DNA from: Blastomyces gilchristii SLH14081
Lineage: Eukaryota; Ascomycota; Eurotiomycetes; Onygenales; Ajellomycetaceae
Direction of reading: 5' to 3'
Length of the DNA stretch: 64,000 bases
Assembly: GCF_000003855.2 (NCBI RefSeq)
Contig: NW_003101682.1
Span: 5,978,524-6,042,523 of the forward strand
Positions 47,412-59,051 of the stretch are shown here, one piece after another. Position numbers and translations under genes: made by a program. The notes beneath the pieces were generated by a model, which was not told the DNA's origin, made no database searches, and saw nothing but the letters and a program-made list of their open reading frames with translations. Each line of letters begins with the position of its first letter. Within the stretch, counting starts at the first letter, position 1.

Positions 47412-48350
47412 ACGTAATCAACCACCTAACGCTCGTTTCCACCTAACGCTCGCCTTTGTAAATCAATTACAATCAACTTCAAATATTCATATCTCAATGA
47501 ATATTTATTTAAAACTATTCTAAAAAACAGAATGATAATTTGTAGATATATATTATATTATATTAAATTTCTATGAGAAAATAACATATAATTATTAATT
47601 TATTAAGCTTTTTAAAATACTAATTTAAAATAAAATACACAGTCTATATTTATAAATATATTTATAAATATAAATTATTTTCATATAAAAATTAAATATC
47701 TTATAGATTATATATATTTTTAATAAAATATAAAATTTTATCTTGAAATTCTTATTTATTATTGATTTATTTAAATTTGTATATAAAATTTTATATTTTA
47801 AAATACTATTTTTGTAATAACTGTGTATTATTTATATCTTAAAATTGTAATTTAAATAAATTATTATATCAAATCATTAAACTATATTTATATTTAATAA
47901 ATTACTTTTCAAAATTTAAAATTTCAAGAATTTTCAATATTTTACTTGTAATTTATAAAAAAAATTATAATTAAAAAATCAAAAAATTCTTAAAAATTAA
48001 CATATAGAATTTTTATATAAAATAATTTAATATTTATTAAATTATAATATATTTATATAAGAATTATTATTTTTAATAATATATAATATATATTTCTTAA
48101 TTTATAATAAAATATTATATATTTTATTTTACTGTATTTTATTTTCTAATTGAATCTATATTTTAATCAATTTTAACTATATTATAATAACTTTGAATTA
48201 TATTATACTATAAGTCTTGATATTTATAGATTACAAATTAAAGAATTAAAATAATGAATAATTATTGAGATATTAACATTTAAAGTTGATTGTAATTGAT
48301 TTACAAAGGCGAGTGTTAGGTGGAAACGAGCGTTAGGTGGTTGATTACGT
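47412..48350. mobile_element. Fot1-type MITE with ~75-bp inverted ends
   Basis: A 939-bp element flanked by TA (47410-47411, 48351-48352). The left and right ends match in inverse orientation for about 75 bp with one difference, starting ACGTAATCAACCACCTAACG. Each end carries two copies of CCTAACGCTCG or a close variant. The same start and the same doubled motif occur in the Fot1-like element at 361, so that element is a likely source of transposase. The interior is extremely AT-rich and non-coding. It sits in the shared upstream region of PUP2 (start 47247) and the GCP2-like gene (start 48580). Confidence 0.85.
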
Positions 48351-48579
48351 TAGTGCATGGGTGTTGGATGAGAGCTCCGGATATGGCTTAGCTAATGCCT
48401 AGTTACGCAAACTGGAAGTGCCTGGAGATACCCGCGCTAGCCCCAAAAGGGATATAACACAACTTCCCGGATATCTACGCAGCGTATACACTGTCACTAA
48501 GAAGAAGTCAATAAGGCGGCGCGCTTCATTTGCCTTTATTCATCGGCAGAATTGGTGGCTCCGATGACGGGCGACAATT

Positions 48580-51526
48580 ATGGCTTCCTCTTCTCCCTCC
48601 ACCGTAAAGCCTTCTACGTCTTTCCATGAACGATCGGCTAGCCATTCGAATGGGCCTCGAGCACGCGTTTCCTCTGCTCGCGTTAATGGGAAATCTACGC
48701 GCTATGGGCAACCTATGCCCGCGGACGGGAGATTGCCTGCATCACGAGAAGGTACCCCTGGGACGGGAACCAGTCGAACGAGCAGAGACTATAACTCGAG
48801 TGAAGTGCGCACGGAGAGAACACAGGTCACAACCAGGGAACGGGTCCAGGTCAGGTCGAAGAAACAGCCTACAAGCTCGGCACCAGCGTCAAAGGGCGAA
48901 TGGGAGAAACCAAGAACGAAGAAACCCAGTCAAAATGAGGTTCCTAATCCGGCTGTTAGATCAAAGACGAAGGAGAAGGAGGTAGAAAAGGAGCAACCAG
49001 AGGGTCAGTCAATATTTGTGTGAGTTAGATATGCTAGCAATTAGGCTGATGGCAGTTTTTAATACAGCACTATGGGAGCCGCAAGCGAATTTGATTCCCC
49101 ATTCGACCGCCCCCCTTGCGTGCCGTGTGTCTGTACCCCCTCTATCGTCACTGGCTCCGCAATCATTACGCCCACCACCGCTCCGGGAACTAAAAATGGA
49201 GGCGCAGGAAGCTGCAATTCTCGAGGACCTCCTATTTGTTTTCATGGGCTACGAAGGCCAATATATCCACTTTGTCAACTCCTATAACCCATCTGAAGAG
49301 ACTGATCGGTTAATTGGCCCATCTTTTCAAATAGAACCAGGTCTTGAACCTAGCTTGAAGGATCTTACTCTTTCCATGCTGAAAATGGCTACCCACTATA
49401 GCGCCATGGAGGCCTTTGTAGAAGTTCAGAGCAGAGCGGAATTTGGTGCTGTCAACCATGCCCTTTGTGCTGCAATACGCAAACTGCTAAAGGACTATCT
49501 TATTCTAGTCGCCCAGCTAGAAAACCAACTTCTCAATAATCGTAATTTTACACTACATGTTCTCCACCTCCATATCATGCCTACCAGTCAGAGTATGGCT
49601 CAGCTATATGCACTCGGGCAAGAGCTATTGAAGAAAAACTCACTTCTGGTTCAAGAATCGGACGAGTCGGTCGATGATTTTGATGATGTGGAAAATCTCC
49701 TTGAACAATTGAGAGAAGGCGGGGAACTAGCTCCTGGGGGAATGTCAAGCAAAAGGCTCTGCAAGGGCGGGAACGTCTTAGGGGTATTAACTCAAAGGCT
49801 TGCAACTTTCTCTGGCGACCCAACCACCGGAACATTGCTTCAGACTCTGTTGCGGGAGGCTAGCCGTCCATATATGACCATGCTGAACGAATGGCTGCAC
49901 CAGGGAGCCATTAACGATCCCCACGCGGAGTTCCTCATCAAAGAGCAGAAAGGGATCAAGCGCGACAAACTCGAGGAGGATTATACTGACGAATACTGGG
50001 AGAAACGGTATACCATCCGTGACAGCGAAGTCCCCCCACAACTGGACACCGTCAGAGATAAGGTTCTGCTGGCTGGCAAGTATCTCAATGTTGTTCGTGA
50101 GTGCGGCGGGGTTGATATCAGTAAAGAGATTCGGGATGTACCTCCGACCTTTGACGATCCACGATTTCTTGATAACGTAAATTCGGCATACGCATACGCA
50201 AACGCTTCCTTACTCAACCTCCTTTTAACGAAGAATTCTTTGACGACCCGATTCCGATCTTTGAAACATTACTTTTTCCTTGACCGTTCTGATTTCTTCT
50301 CTTACTTCTTAGAGTTGGGTGCATCAGAGCTCCGGAAACCGGCGAAGAATGTCAATGAAGGGAAATTACAGTCCCTGCTTGATCTCGTTCTTCGACAACC
50401 CGGCACTATTGCGGCTCAAGATCCCTTCAAAGAAGATGTGAAGGTTCGCATGAATTATATAGGATTAACCAAATGGCTCATGCGCGTGGTAAGTGTGTCC
50501 GGTATTGATCAGGATAATCCAGATGGTGGACTTGAAAGATATCAAACTCCTGCCCCACAAGCTACGGAAGAGGAAAAGGATATTATTGGTTTCGATGCCT
50601 TAGAACTCGACTACATGGTGCCATTCCCACTTTCACTCGTTATTAGTCGTAAAACAGTCCTCCGTTATCAACTTATTTTCAGGTACATCCTATCCCTTCG
50701 ACATTTAGAAACATTACTCGGAGCCGCCTGGCAAGACCACATGAAAGTACAGAGCTGGCGCCATAGATCATCTGACCGGAAACTTGAGCTGTGGAAGCGA
50801 AGGGCCTGGACATTACGGGCTAGAATGCTCATATTTGTGCAACAGCTGCTTTACTTCTGCACTGCCGAAGTGATCGAGCCCAATTGGCAGAATCTCATGG
50901 ACCGAGTGAATGGCGACGATGCTGACGGAACCGAAGTTATGGTCAATGGGACAAAACAAGTCAATCGGACAGTCGATGAGCTGATGCAAGACCACGTTGA
51001 TTTCCTGGACACCTGTCTGAAAGAGTGCATGTTAACTCAGGGAAAACTGCTCAAGGTAAATATTTTACTATACCCCTCTCCTTCCTTTACATTGATTATG
51101 AAACGACTTAAACAGAAGATCTGTCTAGATCCATTCCAAACTCATGATCTGCTGTACTATGTTCGCTTCCTGGACAGCGTCGTCGCTTTCACGCAGTCTT
51201 GTCTCCGCGGATCCTGACCTGTCGGGCCCTAACTCCAAACAAAGCGTCGCTAGCTCCGATACCACTAAGACGTATGACCCCACGCGCCTAGGTAAGCTTG
51301 AGGATACTTTGAAAAGATATGAAGACCATTTCAATCGACATCTCAGGATTTTAATGGACAGGTGGGTTATAAGCTACCTCCTTTCGAATTGCTTGCTGGC
51401 CCCTGATGGAAGCTGAAAATTAACTTTCGTACACGTGTATTTAGTTTGAATTATTTCGCCGCTACTGAGAGTGTGGTTTTGCTTAAACTTGCTCATTCGT
51501 TGAGTACGATTTGCAAGGAAGATTGA
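48580..51526 (+). CDS. Gamma-tubulin complex component 2-like protein (Spc97/GCP2)
   Basis: Four exons: 48580-49003, 49068-51055, 51129-51361 and 51445-51526. GT-AG introns are 64-83 bp and the frame gives 908 residues. The first ~140 residues are basic and disordered. The GRIP1 region begins near residue 160 (EAAILEDLLFVFMGYEGQYI) and the GRIP2 region covers roughly residues 520-890 (LDYMVPFPLSLVISRKTVLRYQLIFRYIL; then VDFLDTCLKECMLT). It ends at STICKED. GCP2 and GCP3 form the base of the gamma-tubulin small complex at spindle pole bodies, nucleating microtubules. The first junction was chosen because it alone keeps phase (QPEALWEPQANL). GCP2 is favoured over GCP3 on length and motif spelling, but not proved. 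Confidence 0.85.
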
Positions 51527-52356
51527 GTCCTCAGAACAGCTGGGAATATATTTTGCCACTATTCTTCATTAGTGGTCTCGTCTCGTAATCGGGCCATATT
51601 GCGATATGTGGATAATATTCGCGCAGTTTCGAAACCGATCAAGGACGGGGGTGCGCGCCTTATCTATATAGAACACTCTTCGTAGCTTGTTACCCTGACT
51701 TTCTGGAACCTAACTGGCGGCAAATCGACATGCCCGTGGTTAGCTCTCATACATGGAACGACCGCCGCCTACAATAGTCTAAGCCCCGCTATGGAATGGT
51801 ACTCTCCGTTTCAATCTGGTACGTAATTTTTGTGGCATGAACGATTGAAATCCGAGATGTTAGGAGGATGAGGTAAATTTGCATGACATGAAATTCCTGC
51901 TCAAAGCGATAATCCCAGATTTTCATGGGGCCACTCGGTATCCGACACTAGTCACCGGGGTAGAATGAATTTATGGGGAGGAATATCGAAAGAAATATCG
52001 ATATGGGGCTCCAGTTGGACGAGTTGACCATCACTGGTGAGGGCCGGAGTGAAATGAGTTGACATCTGAAGCTGTCTCATATCGATATTAAGGCTGGAGG
52101 GACCAGTAAACTTTTCCCTCAAACCCGGGCTATTTTTAGGTAATATTCACATCTAAATTACACTACCGCACAATCTCGCGTTTTTGTTAAGCTGCATTCT
52201 AAGCTTGTATTCATAAAATAACTATCCCAATGGGAATTTACCATGACATGCCGTCATATATATGTACAGTACATAAATAATGTGCCGCTATTCTTCAATC
52301 AAATCAGAAGAAAAGAGAGAAAATAGCCATAGCGTTTACGTCTAATCATCAGTTCT
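51527..52356. other. Intergenic, convergent 3' ends
   Basis: About 830 bp between the ends of the GCP2-like gene and POT1. It has normal composition and no frame or repeat that I can support; it presumably holds both 3' UTRs. Confidence 0.6.
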
Positions 52357-54056
52357 TCAATGCTCCGAAACGAAGACACCAGCCATTCCCATACCCTAGA
52401 GAAGTAGAATAAATGGTTAGCAAACTTTCGTTCCATTTCATGATAGTTCGACGGTGGGATCTTCCATCTGGATGTAGGGGCCATGAATACTTACAGTTCC
52501 AACACACATAGACGTCACTACGACGCGCTTATTTTGTCTCCGAAGCTCTGAGAGGGCTGTCACTACTTGGCGAGCGCCAGTACAGCCAAGGGGATGGCCG
52601 ATGGCACTGATGATTTGTGACAATGGATGTTAGCCAGACTCTTAACTTAGTGTTCACAGAAGGAAGATTATACGCACATTGCACCACCGCGAGGGTTTAC
52701 TTTTGCAACGTCGAGACCGAGCTTCCTGACGCAGTAGACTCCCTGTTTTGTCACAGTAGTTAGCATTAAATAATGGAATACGAAACCACTGTGGAGTTTC
52801 CATTGTTGTGATAAACGCATACGGATATGTTAACATACCATTGAAGCGAACGCCTCATTGATCTCGAAGATATCCACATCCTCCTTCTGTAGGTTGAGCT
52901 TCTTCATCATTTTCGGTATGGCAAGTGTCGGGCCAATGCCCATAATCCGTGGCTCCAGACCGGCCACAGTTGCGCCGCAGAATTTAGCAAGAATAGGTTG
53001 ACCCAGCTCCTGTGCACGGGATCGCTTCATCAACAGCACGGCGGCAGCGCCGTCGGTGACTTGCGATGCATTGCCGCCAGTTGTGCGACCGGGCTGCCAC
53101 TGTGGGAACGCTGGGCGGACCTTGGCCAAGCTCTCGGCAGTGGTTCCGTACCGGACACCATCATCTCTATCCGCGACAACTTCCTTAACCTCCCCAGTTT
53201 TGGGATCCTTCACTTTGACTTTGATGGGCGTGATTTCGTCGACCACCCACCCGCTCTTCTGCGCCAATTCAGCTCGCTGATACGACCGCGCGGCGAATTC
53301 ATCATGCATCTCTCGGGAGATGTTGAATTGGCCTGCGACGTTCTCAGAAGTCTGGCCCATTGGCATCTGGTTTTGAGACGCAATGGGGTGGTTGAGCACG
53401 TCTTTTGAGACGACGGCGGGGCCATTGTCTGGGATCGTGCTCATGCTCTCTGCGCCGACACCGATGCCGATATCGATAGCACCGGCTTGGATTTGGTTGG
53501 CAATCTGCTGGATGGCGAGCAGCCCAGATGAGCAGAAGCGGTTGGCGACTGACACAGAGGTAGTTACGGGATACCCAGCGACCAGGACCGCGGAGCGGGA
53601 AGCGTATGCGGCAGACGGAGCAGAAACATTTCCGACGCAGACATCTTCAACGAGAGCTGGGTCGATGTTGGATTTCTCACGGACGGCCTGGAAAGAGAGA
53701 GGGTAAGCTGTTTTGCTCTCCTTTTTTTTTTTTTTTATCATTTCGCTTCTTGTCAGATTGAGAGTTGAGAGGTTCAGCTTACAGTAAGCAAGGCGATCAG
53801 AAGGTCATCAAGGTGTGTGTCCTTGAGAGCTCCTCGGCGAGCTTTGGTGAGAGGGGTCCGGGTAGCGAAAGTGATAACCTATGCATTTCATGTTCTGTCA
53901 GCATCTCTGACGATTGGGACCAAAAAATGTCAGTTAACAGAGATATGGCCTTACAATGTCATCAGGATTCTTTGCCAGAAGCGCCTGTCTTGCTGGCGAA
54001 TCTCCAGCCTGGAGATGGCCCTGAATCGAGGATAGTCTTTGCTGTGGGGATGCCAT
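52357..54056 (-). CDS. POT1: Peroxisomal 3-ketoacyl-CoA thiolase
   Basis: Six exons on the minus strand: 54056-53955, 53878-53783, 53687-52839, 52742-52678, 52606-52495 and 52395-52357, giving 420 residues. The N-terminus MASPQQRLSSIQGHL contains a PTS2 peroxisomal signal (RLSSIQGHL). Catalytic residues are Cys118 in NRFCSSG, His375 in GHPLG and Cys405 in MCVGTGMG, all in place. Thiolase cleaves 3-ketoacyl-CoA to acetyl-CoA and a shortened acyl-CoA, the last step of beta-oxidation. It ends SEH with no PTS1, as expected for a PTS2 enzyme. The second intron has a 15-base T run (near 53722). It is divergent from FAT1, which activates the same fatty acids. Confidence 0.94.
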
Positions 54057-54993
54057 TGTGGAGGATGTAGTTGTATGAACTTCGCTCAGGTATGCGGAAC
54101 AAAACACGCAAGAGTCAATGATAAATATACAAAAGGAAGCGGAAGAGAAAGCAGATATTTAAATAAGCCGGAGAAAATCACAAGCTTATTTATTGTCCGC
54201 AACCTTTTCTCCTCCATCCCCACCATGCATGGAAATGGCTGCCGCCACCTCCAGAATCGCTGGTTGTCCCTCGGCAGTTCCTGGCTTTTCCACCAACGTT
54301 TCGTCTCACGCCCGAACAGCCGATAACTTAAATAGCTATAGAAAGCTTACTGTTGAGCTCCTCAGAAGCCGACGATTAATCAGCCGCCCCGGGTTTTCGA
54401 CATGCATCACATATATATATATATATCCTGGCAGACTATTGTTCCCGCCATTAGCAAGTTTTCACCTGTAACGGCTAGCGGGGCGGCAAGTAGCAAGGTT
54501 CCCATTGCGGGAAAATAGCATCACGGTCATGCCGGACTTGAGGGTTACACACCAAATGAACTTGGGTTGCGTTCTGAACTCTCATGTGTGGCACGGCCGC
54601 CATTGCACGAGAGCAGTTATCAGTTAGCGGATGTGTGCTGCTAGATCAGCAAATGGCCGATGTCTGGCTACCGGGGCTGAAACATCCATGAAGATTGTTC
54701 TAAATTTATATATAGTTATAATCCTTCGACTGTCTCAAAGATCCATCAACCTTCTTGTGAAGAGACTGTTTCTCCTCTGTATAGAATCTCTTCTCAGCTT
54801 TCTCACTGGAGTAAATACTCGAGGGTATTTAATCAATTTTCGTCAAAGGGGGGATGCGTCAGAGAACTTCAGACGAGCATGATACACCTCTCAAGCAGCT
54901 TTAGCCTCACGTTCAAGCCAGAGCTCTGCGGCTGCATTGAATAAATCCGTTGTCTCAATACCCAAGTGTTAGCAGTAGGGCGATCAACAATAG
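54057..54993. promoter_or_regulatory. Shared POT1/FAT1 divergent promoter region
   Basis: 937 bp between two divergent start codons. CCTCGG occurs at 54269-54274, the 6-bp core bound by the fatty-acid regulators FarA/FarB in Aspergillus. One 6-mer in this length is not statistically strong. An AT dinucleotide run lies near 54412-54426. I do not see a TATA or start site that I would defend. Confidence 0.4.
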
Positions 54994-56963
54994 ATGACAA
55001 TGGATGCCATTACCTCTCACCCCCTCGCCTCGCTCTTTGCCATCACTGCAGTTGTTAGCTATCTAAACGCCAAGTTCGCGATAGGCTCTGATCTCAGAGA
55101 CATACGGCACGCGCGAGACTTTGCGCGCCGGAAGCAGCGGAGAGTTGCTTGTGCTAAAAGAACACACTCTCTGTATGAGATCCTCGAGCAATCAGGGGCC
55201 GGGGATGGAGACGACGCGATTTGGTTCGAGAGCAAAACGAAGTCCTACGGCCAGTTGAAAAAGGGCATGTTGGTCTTCTCAAATATCTCGTATCAGTTCT
55301 CTTTTTGCTATCCCATTTCTAGACTTGTTGAAACTGCGCCGAGTTTGTTTTGTATTTCTTGTATGTCGTCGGAACGAACGGAAGAAAGAAAGAATGATAC
55401 AAGCCAGATGGGACGACATGAGTACAGATTAAGCGCACTGCGATCTAACATCTGCTATTTTTTAAGAGGTCGACCAACTCGCGGGGTTGCTGCATGCTCG
55501 CAGCATCAAGACTGGGGATGTCGTGGCGGTGTTCATGACGAACTCTCCCGAAATGGTCGTGACGATTCTCGCTCTCTCGAAGCTAGGTGCGGTGGCAAGC
55601 CTGATCAATACGAATCTTCGGAGTGAGTATTCGGCGTGCAGTATATTGACATATATATTTATTTTTTTATTCAATACATTTTGAATGCTAATGGAATATG
55701 TCGTGTCCTAATAGACGACACCTTAATCTATGCTCTGGACAGATCCAAACCGATATACATACTGTCTACTCCTGATTTGGCTCAGCATGTCAAGGCTGAT
55801 CTCCCACATATCTCTCTGGATTTATCATCTTTTACCCTTACAGCAGAAAATCCGGTTCCACCCAACATCGAATTGATTCGCTTCAATGACCTCCAGAATG
55901 CTAGCTATGTAGACCTCATTCCCGCTAATCGTAGCCTCATAGACATGGCCGCTCTTATATACACGTCTGGTTAGCCTTTTCCCTGGCGTACGCAATGGTG
56001 ACCGACGACACAACCCGCATTGCTAACTCAGGATGTAGGAACAACTGGAAAGCCAAAAGCTTGTGTAATTCGGAACGACCTGTTGTGGATTACCTCAACC
56101 CCTTTAACTACAGATGTCAGAAACCCTTCAAGATACTACCCGCTCCGGACATACTCCCCACTCCCCACTCCCCTTGTTCCACGGCACCGCCTTCTTAGCA
56201 GGCTTATGCTACAACCTGGGGTCTGCGGGGACCCTCTGCCTAGCTCGAAAGTTCTCCGCCTCGAGTTTTTGGAAAGACGCAACCGAATGCAGGGCAAATC
56301 GCATTCTCTACGTAGGCGAACTATGCCGTTATCTCCTCGCAACGCCAACTTCTTCGTACGATCGATCTCACTCCGTTACACACGCTTTCGGCAACGGCCT
56401 CCGGGCTGATGTTTGGGAGAAATTCAGGCAACACTTCGGGATCGAAGAGATACGCGAAATCTACCGTGCTACCGAAGGTATAGCTAAGTTTGATAATCAC
56501 GGTCGCTCCGCGGCCGGTGCAGGAAAAATTGGATTTGCAGGACCTATCAAACGATACTTGGAGGATGTGACGTTTGTGGTCAAGTATGACCCGGAGACGC
56601 AGATGCCTGTTCGAGATCCGAAGACAGGCTTTTGTATTAAGGCGGACCTGGGTGAGGAAGGGGAGGTTATTGGGCGCGTTTTGAATTTGAAGCTACTGTC
56701 GAATTATTTGAACGATGATGCGGCGACTGAAAAGAAGCTCTTAAGGGATGTATTCCGAAAAGGGGATTTGTATCAACGAATGGGTGATTTGGTTATTCAT
56801 GAAGAATCTTGGTGGGTGAGATTTCAGGAGAGGGTTGGTGATACCTTTCGTTGGAAAGGGGAGAATGTGAGTGCCGGGGAGGTAACGGGGCATATCTGCC
56901 TGCTTCCTAACGTGATGGATGCTGCTGTGTTTGGAGTTAAGCTTGATGGGTACGAACATGGGT

Positions 56964-56994
<31 letters not shown>

Positions 56995-57492
56995 CGTGAC
57001 TGTCCGCAGATTTGATTCAACGTGTTGATTTTCGAGGTATGTAGTTACTATGGCACAGCTGGCGGAGCGATCATTGTCTTACACTCACGCACGGAAGCGT
57101 CCGAAGATGAATTTATCAACTCTCTCGGCTCTGCTCTGGCTAAGAGAGGAGTCCCATCCTGCGCTCTACCGCGTCTTGTACGTATGACCAATAGGTAAGT
57201 CTTTCGTTACTACCATACAGATAGAGCAGAAGGGCTGAAATTCGTTAACACAACAAACTCAAACAGCATCGCAGCGGGGGACACATTCAAGCAGGCCAAA
57301 ACCATTATGGAAAGGCTAAGCTGGAATCCGAATTCCGTTCCACCTCCGGAAGTAAAGTCGGGTGGTGAAGAGGAGTATCTAGAAGAGCAACTCCAGCATG
57401 ATACGCTGTATTGGTTTAATCCTGCGAAAGGGTATCGGCGGATGGATGCACGGGCTTGGAGTGGTATTGAGAGGGGCACAGTGAAATTGTGA
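54994..57492 (+). pseudogene. FAT1: Fatty acid transporter/very-long-chain acyl-CoA synthetase with a frameshift
   Basis: Exon model: 54994-55264, 55467-55622, 55715-55969, 56039-56961, 57045-57194 and 57267-57492. The N-terminus has a membrane segment (about residues 7-25). The AMP-binding signature YTSGTTGKPKA spans exons 3-4, then LPLFHGTAFLAG, IYRATEG, GDLYQRMGDL and a C-terminal RGVPSCALPRLVR. Fat1 proteins import fatty acids and make their CoA esters for peroxisomal oxidation. In exon 4 the heptamer ACTCCCC stands three times (56153-56173); two copies would keep the frame, but three shift it and hit a stop at 56405-56407. Everything downstream remains well conserved, so the change is recent, polymorphic or a sequencing error. 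The first intron starts with GC rather than GT, and intron 4 has 29 consecutive T. MTMDA could also start at the second ATG (55000). Confidence 0.85.
56153..56173 (+). repeat. Heptamer ACTCCCC x3 causing the FAT1 frameshift
   Basis: Three perfect tandem copies at 56153, 56160 and 56167. Exon phases match the flanking exons only if one copy is removed (exon 4 is 923 nt; 916 nt would fit). This is a typical replication-slippage site. Confidence 0.85.
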
Positions 57493-57817
57493 GAACGTGG
57501 AACTAGAACAGGAGTGTCTGGAAGCGTTGGCCATATTAATTTGCTTGATCTCAAGGTTGGTTACAACAGGCACAAGTATACGATATATATTGTCTAGGTA
57601 GATAGAAATTAAAGGAGTACTTTCCGTTGCATGACTCCTGAATCCAAGGCTGAAAAGGAATCACTATTTAGCGACCCGAAGGAATGAAGAAGATGCTCAT
57701 GAGGATGCTTATGATATTTACAGACATGCGAAAAGAGAAGGTAACAGAATTGGGGCGTTTCACCGTTGCGCCAATTAGTGAACATAAAACAAGCAAACAT
57801 GACTATATAGAGCATGA
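57493..57817. other. Intergenic between FAT1 and KRR1 3' ends
   Basis: 325 bp between convergent genes, with no frame or repeat that I can support; probably 3' UTRs. Confidence 0.6.

Positions 57818-59051
<1,234 letters not shown>

Noticed and set aside
47412..48350. A centromere- or origin-like AT block
   Set aside because: Precise inverted ends with TA flanks explain it as a MITE.
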